This document shows, one piece after another, positions 56,296 to 64,000 of a stretch of 64,000 nt of DNA. The translations under genes were made by a program, and so were the position numbers. Each line of letters opens with the position of its first letter. The first letter of the stretch is position 1. The notes below the pieces were generated by a model. It searched no databases. It was not told the DNA's origin and was given only the letters and a program-made list of their open reading frames with translations. Origin of the DNA: Pseudeuparius sepicola (taxonomy: Eukaryota > Arthropoda > Insecta > Coleoptera > Anthribidae). The DNA lies in assembly GCA_963920635.1 (NCBI GenBank), contig OY987305.1, forward strand, positions 24,266,876 through 24,330,875. Direction: 5' to 3'.

Positions 56296-56411
56296 GTACC
56301 TCGGCACTGAAGTTCTTTTTATGACTCATGTGGTTTATTTGCCTCGGCCAGAGGCCTCAGCAACTAAACTCCACATGAGTCATAAAAAGTTGAACTTCAG
56401 TGCCTTGGTAC
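56296..56411. repeat. 116-bp hairpin, CTCGGCACTGAAGTT class, copy 1
   Basis: Arms TACCTCGGCACTGAAGTTC..TTTTTATGACTCATGTGG and the inverted CCACATGAGTCATAAAAAG..AACTTCAGTGCCTTGGTA pair over ~40 bp, with an inner GCCTCGGCCAGAGGCC palindrome near the tip. Mirrored at 57391-57506. Confidence 0.85.
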
Positions 56412-56451
56412 ATAAATAACTATTTTTCGATTTAAAAAAATATATAATATA

Positions 56452-56564
56452 TACCTCGGCACTGAAGTTTTTTTATGACTTATGTGGTTTACTTCCCTCG
56501 GACAGAGGCCTCGGTAACTAAATTCCACATGAGTCATAAAAAGTTGAACTTCAGTGCCTTGGTA
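56452..56564. repeat. 113-bp hairpin, CTCGGCACTGAAGTT class, copy 2
   Basis: Tandem neighbour of copy 1, ~88% identical, with the same fold. Mirrored at 57238-57350. Two near-identical hairpins in a row, twice over, give four in 1.2 kb. Confidence 0.85.
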
Positions 56565-56952
56565 CATAAATAACTATTATTATCATCTTACAAACGATGT
56601 GACTTAATTATTTTTTCCTCCCTCCTTTACTCTTCTATATAGAGTAATAATTTAAAAGCAAAATTGTTACGAGTACTTGGAAAACATTATCAAGGAAAGA
56701 CGCCCTTCTGAATATTCTAGTGTGATTTAATAATAAAATAGTTATTATTTCAATTGCGTGAACTAAATTAAAAATCAAATAATATTTTATGTATTTTCAC
56801 TCATAGGGGAGACCGGGGTTAGTTGATACATTTTCCAGTTAAGTTAAGTGATGCCAGGAACATAATTTTGTTGTACACTTTTTGCATCAATATTAATTGT
56901 TTACAATTATTTCTTACATCCAAATTTTGTTAATTTTTGGATTAATGCGAAA

Positions 56953-56990
56953 TGTATCAAGATGCCCCGATCGGGGGCATCTTGATACAT
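56953..56990. repeat. 38-bp palindromic subterminal repeat, left copy
   Basis: TGTATCAAGATGCCCC, GATC, then the inverted half with one extra G. Identical to 61039-61076, in direct orientation, so the right inverted arm is flanked by direct copies. Flanks of the two copies differ (A before and TTCCCC after here; C before and GCTAAG after there). Confidence 0.93.
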
Positions 56991-56992
56991 TT

Positions 56993-59900
56993 CCCCTATG
57001 AGTGAAAATACATAAAATATTATTTGATTTTTAATTTAGTTCACGCAATTGAAATAATAACTATTTTATTATTAAATCACACTAGAATATTCAGAAGGGC
57101 GTCTTTTCTTGATAATGTTTTCCAAGTACTCGTAACAATTTTGCTTTTAAATTATTACTCTATATAGAAGAGTAAAGGAGGGAGGAAAAAATAATTAAGT
57201 CACATCGTTTGTAAGATGATAATAATAGTTATTTATGTACCAAGGCACTGAAGTTCAACTTTTTATGACTCATGTGGAATTTAGTTACCGAGGCCTCTGT
57301 CCGAGGGAAGTAAACCACATAAGTCATAAAAAAACTTCAGTGCCGAGGTATATATTATATATTTTTTTAAATCGAAAAATAGTTATTTATGTACCAAGGC
57401 ACTGAAGTTCAACTTTTTATGACTCATGTGGAGTTTAGTTGCTGAGGCCTCTGGCCGAGGCAAATAAACCACATGAGTCATAAAAAGAACTTCAGTGCCG
57501 AGGTACATATTATATTTTTCTTGAAATCGAAAAAAAAAGTTTTATTAGGCAAGAAAATAATAGTAAGGGATCACCCGTCCACGAACCGACTACGCGCGGC
57601 GTTGCTTGACTTTACCGATCGCTCTACCTACGATAAGTATAATGATGTACGGCACCTTCTGACAGAAAAACCAAACTGCTGCTTCTTGTGCAGCCTACAC
57701 AACAAATCTATAGATTTTCAAATTTACTAAAATATGTATACTGAAGGATTGCGCTTCTATAGGAAACAATTTCGCAATGTGTACGAAAGGGTAAATGAGC
57801 CGTTATCGGCCGGGTTTTGAATATTTGGTCACTTTTGACGAGCGATTTCTCCGCGTCTGACGTTTGATGTATACATCTCGCCAAGGCCTACTTATTGAAA
57901 AAATCGTACAATAATGGGCTACATTATTGTACGATTTCTGTGCTTTTAATGACGATTTTGGGACATTTTAATGCCGATTTCAAGAAAAATATTTTGTTAG
58001 GCAAAAAATAATCATACCTAACTGACCACCCGTCCACGAACCGACTGCGCGAGGCGTTGCTTGACTTTGACGATCGATCTACCTAGGTCAAGTACGACGA
58101 GGCACGGCGCTTCCCAACAGAAACTCCAAACTGCTGCCTGTTGTGCAGTATCCATGAAAAATAGATCGATATTCGAACTTACTAAAATATTTATACTGAA
58201 AGATTGCGCTGCCAAGGGGTAACACTTTCGCAATGTGTACGAAAAGTTAAATGAGCCTTTATTGGCCGGGTTTTGAATATTTGGTCACTTTTGACAGGCG
58301 ATGGCTCCGAGTCTGGCGTTTGACATCTCGTCAAGGCCTACTTATTGAAAAAATCATACCATAATGGGCTACTTCAGTGCCGATTTCTGAGATTTTAATG
58401 ACGATTATGAGACACTTCAGTACCGGTTAGTCCTCGCTTTGTTGCTATGTACAAAGAAAAAACTGAGTATCTATAGTGTAAACACATTCGCTAAACACTT
58501 CTCTCCAGGATGTCAAAGGTGTCATCACTTTGATAGCTGATCGTATATACAGTTATATAAGTTTAAGTTTTTTAAATTTAATCTTTATGAAAATACTCTG
58601 CGACCGGAAAAACAGAGGCATAGATATTTAAGCTTTTTCTAAAGTGGGGAAGTTTATTGAAATAAACATCCATATTTAATGCAGGAATTACGGGAAAATA
58701 AACTATAATATACGCTATACAGATGCATACATTATAATCCCTCATTAGAGCAAAGGGTAAATACCTAAATAATAAATGTGTGTGTAGATTATAATATGAT
58801 GTGAATTACGCCGTTGAGACCAGTTGGAGGTTTTCCGTAAAATTAATTTATCAGCTATTTTTTTAATTTCACTAGTACGTTTACCCCCCGACATAATATG
58901 GAAGCACCGCAATGTATACGCTTTTTAATTTGTTTTCCATTCAAAATTATTAATTTGACATATTCAGTAAAATATTTTCTAATACGGATCTGTCTATCCG
59001 CCATCCACTATATGGATGTCGGACGGTGCCGAGTGCTGCCCTGTGCACGTTGGGGTGGTTGATTGACGACCCTTCAGCGAATGCGAGAGAGAGGGGAAAA
59101 TTAATACTCCTCCGGTCGACACTATCGTAGTGTTGCCGGATCCGTTGAAACACCAGTAGATCTTGGCTGATTTTCTTGGTACTTGGTATAGTCTTGCTAT
59201 ATGGTTATGTGTGGGAAATATCTGTGGAATCATTTAGCAACGTTGTCGAAAATACCTCATGACATATCGCTTCTGTCTGAGAGTAACAGCAATGGCCACC
59301 GTGACACCGCGTTATTTGTTTCAATTTATTTTTAATAAATGTTCGGTGTGTAGTAGCGATATTTTTGTATAATTAAATAATATCACGCGAGTTACAGGAG
59401 CTAATATTGCCTAGAAAGCACGAGAGACTATTTTGGCGACTCAACACCAACCGAGGTTATATATTCTCGCGCTGGCCTGCCTTAAGTCAGTCTTGACATT
59501 TTTATTGTATCGTAATTATCTTACAACCCTTATAAATTTTGTTAGGTTTTATCGAATAAAATCTGTTTTTAAAAACGGGTTGTTTCGGCCACAGATCCTA
59601 ACTGGCGCAGTCTTGCTGGTAGGATCGTGAAAGAGTCCGCGACGGGATACTCTTCGTTTTTAAACGTTAATTCGCGATCGGACCGCTCAAAAACTGTTTA
59701 TTCGTGGTTCCATTGGAGGCAGCACTTGGACGCTCACCCCCAGAACTTGGATTAGCTTTTCAAGAAAGCAGAAGACGGAATGCAATTGGGCATAATCATC
59801 TTACTGTGAGTATTTCATGTCAGACTCCTCTGTTCCTTATCCTTTGTCGGACCCAAGTGCAGAGTTAGGCTTAAGCGAACTCAGCAACTTGCAAATTTGC

Positions 59901-61028
59901 TCGAATTCAGAAGATTCATCAGAAGAAAATATGGCTAGACCACAATTCGATTTCAAAGTTCTTACCATTCTCCCGAATTTCGATGGAAATCCCAACGAAC
60001 TTCACGACTTTATAAACGTATCTACCACATTATTAAATCATTATTTCGACTTCGCACCGGCAAATGTTAACTGTATTCAAAATAAATTGCTTCTACACGG
60101 TATTACAAGCAAACTTACAGGACGCGCAAAAGAAGTTATCTTAATTCACGGATGTCAATCCTGGGACAGTATAAAAAACACCCTTATTCAAAATTTCGGT
60201 GACCAACGTGACGAAAATTCTTTAACCAGAGATTTAGTTAATTTACGACAAGCTCCAAACGAAGCTCCAATCAATTTTTATGAACGTTGTATGGGACTGT
60301 TAAATACAATCTGCAATTATATCGATATTCATAACAACATAGAAAATATCAGGAATAACAAAAAGGACTTTTTCAGAAAACAAATACTAACAACCTTCTT
60401 AGCAGGACTTCGTGAACCTCTCGGTTCAACAATAAGAGCTATGCGACCAACTACACTCGCACTCGCTATGCAGTACATTCAAGAAGAAAATAATATTCGT
60501 TATCTTCAAAGAAATTACTCGCCCCAAGTACAAGTTCCAAGAAAACCCCAATCTCAACTTCAACCAAAAATGCATTGGCATTCTCAAAACACGTCTCAAA
60601 ACCAAAATTATCAACAAGCACACTTCTCGCAAGCACCTCAAAATCATTCACAGCAATATCAAAATTATTATCAACAGGCACCCCAAAAATTTCCAACAGG
60701 ACCTATACCTGTAACGCCTAAACCAAACTTGCAACCTCAAAAATTTTTCACTAACCAACAAGTTTTTGGAAAGCCACCTCAGAATGTATGGGCACCAAAA
60801 AATACCCCTTCCGGCTTACTTCCAAAACCAACTCCCATGAGCACAACTTCGAGATATACTCAAAGTCAACAGAATAAAAAACCATTTGCGACACCATCGT
60901 ACAAAGCTCCACTTTACAATATTGAACAGCAAGAGCAATCTTATCACCATGCCGAAGAAAATTTTGAAAATCCTTACTACAAGGAAACCCCACAAGAAGA
61001 ATTTTTGACAGAACCCCAATATGAAAAC
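56993..61028. repeat. Right (derived) arm of the 4-kb inverted duplication
   Basis: Inverted copy of 52778-56809. It starts at CCCCTATGAGTG, 183 bp from the left arm end, and stops inside gag at CAATATGAAAAC. The outer junction carries a 10-bp tandem duplication, AACTGTATCA twice (61026-61045), overlapping the arm end by three bases. Confidence 0.95.
59390..59603 (+). repeat. LTR copy in the right arm
   Basis: Inverted duplicate of 54203-54416, preceded by CGCG (59386-59389) and followed by the same primer site. Carries the 5'-LTR version of all three bases that differ between the LTRs, as expected if copied from the left arm. Confidence 0.92.
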
Positions 61029-61109
61029 TGTATCAAACTGTATCAAGATGCCCCGATCGGGGGCATCTTGATACATGCTAAGGGTAAGTTGATACAGTTG
61101 GCAAAATGA
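59817..61109 (+). pseudogene. Duplicated gag, chimeric at its end
   Basis: Same protein as the left gag except Arg to Thr in the SQN(R/T)SQN stretch and Glu instead of the premature stop. The frame therefore continues through ENPYYKETPQEEF. After residue ~404 the gag sequence ends at the duplication breakpoint, and the last ~26 codons (CIKLYQDAPIGG...) are translated DNA-transposon palindrome, not gag. There is no pol downstream. With its LTR promoter it could be transcribed, but it is a truncated 5' fragment. Confidence 0.88.
61039..61076. repeat. 38-bp palindromic subterminal repeat, right copy
   Basis: Identical to 56953-56990. Followed by GCTAAGGGTAAGTTGATACA, which carries another half-unit and continues as ordinary interior of the DNA transposon. 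Confidence 0.93.
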
Positions 61110-61369
61110 AGGACAAAAATAAAAATTCTGGGCTAAAAATGTAAAATCTAATTCTGATACCTTTCCAATCTTTACATGCATCAAAACTCATTCAAAAAGT
61201 TACCAAGTGTTTTTTAAATTATAGGTCTCAAAAAACTGTGTTCTTTGACAAATGAATAGATTTATACTACAAAAATCAAGGCCTACTTTGACCATTTTTT
61301 TAGGCAAAATTTCGATAATTTGTTTAGCAATTTTTTTTGTTAAAACCGATTACACAATTGTATTTCTAC

Positions 61370-61905
61370 AATTTTAAAAAAAGTTTATGAAAAACAATTT
61401 TACAGAGGTGTCTCCATTCAAAAATATTGATTTTTTTTGGAAATGGCCCATCAGAGAAAAATACCCTGTATATTTTTGTATTGGATCTTTGCACACCAAC
61501 ACTTTGAGCCGTTCTGTTGACCATCCAACTTTTTTAGGGGATTCCATGGCACACTTGGTTTGCCAGATATGCCTTTGAAATTCCCATTTTGCTCAACTTT
61601 GAGAACCTGCGCAATGGAACTCCCTGTATATTTTTTATTCCAATTTAGTATATGGGGGTTCGGGGGTGTTCTGATTAACGCTGTGGTGTCAGATTTTAAA
61701 TAAAAAAATCGCTAAATAATTTTCGTCTTTTTTTACTAGAAAAAAAATTCGTAGTAGGCCTTGAAAATTGATATTAAGACCTGAAACTTGGCGCCAAAAT
61801 AGAGTTTTTTGTGACCCACCCTTAGAAATAAACCGGCTAAATTCGGATAAAAAATAAAAATTTTACAGAGGTTTCTCCATTCCAAATGGGCCACACTGTA
61901 GATAC
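61370..61905. repeat. Repeat nested in the DNA transposon
   Basis: Bounded by two similar blocks, TTTTACAGAGGT(G/T)TCTCCATT, at 61399-61420 and 61862-61882. Between them 61455-61640 matches 27727-27890 on the opposite strand, including ATACCCTGTATATTTTTGTA. Possibly an independent element inserted here. Confidence 0.6.
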
Positions 61906-61909
61906 ATAC

Positions 61910-61941
61910 GGGGCATGTTGATACGCGTATCAATGTGCCCC
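61910..61941. repeat. 32-bp palindrome in the DNA transposon
   Basis: GGGGCATGTTGATAC, GC, GTATCAATGTGCCCC: the same 15-bp unit as the 38-bp palindromes but joined the opposite way round (tail-to-tail). Another single unit follows at 61951-61965. Confidence 0.9.
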
Positions 61942-62344
61942 AGCGGTGGCGTATCAATTTGCCCCGAGTGTACATTTATGATTCCAAGGTAGGTAATTAT
62001 TTTTAGGTTAGGAAAGGGAAAACAAATTTCCGTTATTAAAAAAAAAGACGACCAAAGTAATAGTTTCATTGGCTGTAAAAATGATTTACGTACCTCTATG
62101 GTAATGTGTAATAGGTGGCTACTCGAATTAAAGCCGTTAAATTTACTTCCAAGTATAAAATTCACTTATTACGGCAAAACAAGGTTATGGCGCACTTTAC
62201 ATCAACGAAACCACAATGGAAACTGGGCAACACCCAATTGAACAGGCTTGCCGTTCGGTGGCGCTGAGAGCTGCGCGGTAAGTTTAAAAATGGAAGTGTA
62301 TCAACTTGCCCACTGTATCAACTAACCCCGGTCTCCCCTATATG

Positions 62345-63800
62345 CATAATTTCCTTTAATAGCAGGCTATTGAAAATGTAAATTTCCAAAAATTAGGTCA
62401 GTCTATGTATGTGCCAAGATTTTTGGAGTACCTACCACCTACCACTTACCTATACCTATTATAATAAAATGTGAATAGATCCACCGGTTCAAAAATAATG
62501 AAATGTTTTGAGTTGAAGTGCTACACACTGTATTGTTGATTTTGTTTATTTTTGGAAAATAATTGTAAATAAAATAATCTAGGAAAGAAAACATTTGATT
62601 TTTTTCTGAAAGGGTCATGTCTGCCCCCAAGAAAATTTGTCTAGTTGCGCCCTACATACAAGTCAATAGAAGCGTGTTTAAAAGTGCAGTTTACGATTCA
62701 TAATCTTTTGCTCTTACTCTATACCGACACTGAAGTTTTTGTGCGTCTTTAATGTAATAATGTAAGCGACAACAAAACTACGCGATTATTTAGAGGCAAA
62801 TAGTCGATCGGGCACCACATCGCGTCGTGTTGCTATCCCCTCTCCGGAGGTCGCGAGCCCTCGTAGCCGTAGATACGCTGGCCAAGTGCATCTAATATTC
62901 TACCGGCAACTACGTATTCCTAGTGAATGGCGGTAAGTAGTTTAACAGGATTGGGGAATGGACATTGAGTTGAGTAAAATAAAAAATAATACAACAATTA
63001 AGATACCCAACTAAAGCACAATAATAGTAGGGGATATAAATATAATGTACTTAATGTTATTTTGAAATTTAACTTTTGAAAGTTGACTTCTATTCCTTGA
63101 TTCGATCGCGACAAAAAACAAGTATTCTTTCAAACTCTTCAAAATTTGCCCGTTGACAGTGTACCTAAATTACCGAACAGCTTCTGCTAACTTCTATTAA
63201 CTTTTCCAAATATTTAAATTATTAAAATACCTAACGAGAAATCAACTAAGTTTCTAGGCAAAGGTTATAAATAAGGTGCTTAAAGGTAACTAATAAAGTC
63301 CGGATTTGAAGGCGCAAAAAATGTAAAAAAGCGCCTATAAAGGCAGGTATTTAAGGGCATCAGTCAAAATTTGGAAAAGCCAAAAATATAGGCAAAAAGG
63401 CATTATTGTTTTTTTTTTAATACAATTGAGGAGCAGACTTTCTATATGCATTTTGTCCATGTCTTGTAATTTAGGCAAATGAAGAAAATCTGTTACACGA
63501 GTAACAAGTAATTTATCAAAAAAATTATTTTCCCTAAAATGCAAGAAAAATCAAGCAAATAATATACCCACATTAGAAAAATCTAGTATTTATGACTATA
63601 CAAAAAACTGAAAAATCTGATGGACAAACTGCATTTAGATTGTCATTCTGGGACAAAATACATTTCGATTGTCTATATAAAGCAGCATGATTGACTTAGA
63701 ACCACTTTATTCTATGCTTGGTGGGAAACATGTAAAAAAAAGACTAGATATAAAAGTAATATTTTAGTTTTTAATACCAAATATGTTACAAATATGAAAA
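62345..63800. other. No gene recognised; possible 5' exon with donor site at 62931
   Basis: 62760-62935 is GC- and CpG-richer than its surroundings and ends in GAATGGCG followed by GTAAGTAG (donor near 62931). It could be a leader exon whose first codons are ATG GCG. There is no supporting downstream exon in the window. The rest is AT-rich. Confidence 0.25.
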
Positions 63801-63812
63801 TAAAACAATAAT

Positions 63813-63992
63813 CGTTGACTGACGTATTAATAAAGACTGCTCACGGCTGTCATGTTTGACAGTTATCTGGCTCACCATGCGCTTCCTGGAGACAAAATAC
63901 AATGCAAAATACATTGTTGACCATAGGCGCCATCTACTTTTCAGAATATGAAGCTGTAGCCGTGAGAAGTCTTATTAATACGTCAGTCAACG
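63813..63992. mobile_element. 180-bp MITE with 36-bp TIRs and 7-bp target duplication
   Basis: Ends CGTTGACTGACGTATTAATA and its complement; TIRs of ~36 bp differ by one base and one indel (GACTGCTCACGGCT against AGCCGTGAGAAGTC). A perfect direct repeat CAATAAT lies outside both ends (63806-63812 and 63993-63999). The interior is ~105 bp with no coding content. Near-identical TIRs and an intact duplication imply a recent insertion. Confidence 0.88.
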
Positions 63993-64000
63993 CAATAATG

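Larger units (their letters stand above)
52778..56809. repeat. Left (parental) arm of the 4-kb inverted duplication
   Basis: 4032 bp matched base for base, in inverted orientation, by 56993-61028. The arm runs from within the gag end, through the 5' LTR, to 2.4 kb of flanking repeat DNA, ending at TAGGGG. Positions pair with a constant sum of 113806 in the outer part and 113802 near the centre. A 4-bp insertion at about 57871-57874 in the right arm accounts for the change. Noted differences: one nonsense/sense change in gag, one Arg/Thr change in gag, a 2-base change at 54842-54843, and the 4-bp insertion. It is the parental arm because here gag continues into pol. Confidence 0.95.
56806..62338. 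mobile_element. DNA transposon with perfect 25-bp TIRs, interrupted by the inverted arm
   Basis: GGGGAGACCGGGGTTAGTTG (56806, 25 bp matched in all) has its exact inverted complement at 62314-62338. TA lies outside both (56804-56805, 62339-62340). Internally it is dense in GTATCAANNTGCCCC units, often arranged as palindromes (56953-56990, 61039-61076, 61910-61941), with further units at 61082-61096, 61951-61965 and 62298-62311. No transposase is present. The 4-kb right inverted arm (56993-61028) and a further repeat (about 61370-61905) have been added inside it, so the original element was probably ~1 kb. Design resembles the pogo element at 34945-37783. Confidence 0.85.

Noticed and set aside
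54573..59233. Small identical open frames on both strands in the arms (e.g. 79, 71 and 85 codons) as conserved genes
   Set aside because: Their identity is due to the recent inverted duplication, not selection. None resembles a family, and they overlap hairpins and tandem repeats.
1..64000. CRISPR array, bacterial operon or phage attachment site
   Set aside because: No regularly spaced short direct repeats with unique spacers, no ribosome-binding sites or operons; eukaryotic repeat landscape throughout.

Overview
The window is arthropod, most likely insect, nuclear DNA. It is AT-rich and intron/intergenic in character. Its content is typical of insects: an errantivirus-like LTR retrotransposon with an env region, a Penelope-like element, pogo and Tc1/mariner-type DNA transposons, tRNA-derived SINEs and many fold-back (palindromic) MITEs. 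There is no bacterial gene organisation. The one piece I would call host gene is a single 272-bp exon encoding two EGF-like modules (34127-34398). Almost everything else is mobile-element DNA in various stages of decay, so most short open frames carry no meaning.

Layout. 0-7 kb: the C-terminal end of a pogo/Tigger-type transposase (minus strand), a GAGAC/CTCGT simple repeat, and a Mutator-like fold-back element with a perfect 9-bp target duplication (3066-3729). Parts of dispersed repeats follow at 6.1-7.1 kb. 8.5-10.4 kb: three copies of one tRNA-derived SINE. 13.9-15.3 kb: a 1.4-kb fold-back. 17-20 kb: a palindromic MITE and a Penelope-like 3' end (RT tail plus GIY-YIG). 21-22 kb: a mariner-like transposase relic. 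23-29.7 kb: LTR and gag relics of two Ty3/gypsy elements, a second SINE and a fold-back. 30.0-32.8 kb: a 2.8-kb fold-back carrying a Tc1/mariner-like transposase relic in its centre. 33.2-33.9 kb: a GC-rich, probable non-LTR tail. 34.1-34.4 kb: the EGF exon. 34.9-37.8 kb: a complete, apparently intact pogo-superfamily transposon with TIRs, TA duplications, subterminal repeats and a 606-residue DD35D transposase. 38.3-46.8 kb: a cluster of fold-backs with CAGGGTG ends. 47.8-54.4 kb: a full-length but disabled errantivirus-like element with two 214-bp LTRs and a CGCG target duplication.

The standout structure is a giant inverted repeat. The sequence 52778-56809 (part of the retroelement gag, its 5' LTR and 2.4 kb of flank) reappears inverted at 56993-61028, separated by only 183 bp. 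The second arm lies inside a different DNA transposon (56806-62338; perfect 25-bp TIRs, TA duplication). It is bracketed there by two identical 38-bp copies of that transposon's own palindromic subterminal repeat. The arms differ by only a handful of changes, fewer per base than separate the two LTRs of the full element, so the duplication looks younger than the retroelement insertion. The junctions fit a two-step replication template switch at the transposon palindrome.

How parts relate: the intact pogo element and the 56806-62338 element share a design (TIR plus repeated [G/T]ATCAA..GCCCC-like units), suggesting related transposases. The fold-backs with CAGGGTG-like ends and TA targets look like products of a Tc1/mariner-type system, and one of them still carries transposase remnants. 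No CRISPR, operon or bacterial regulatory feature is present.
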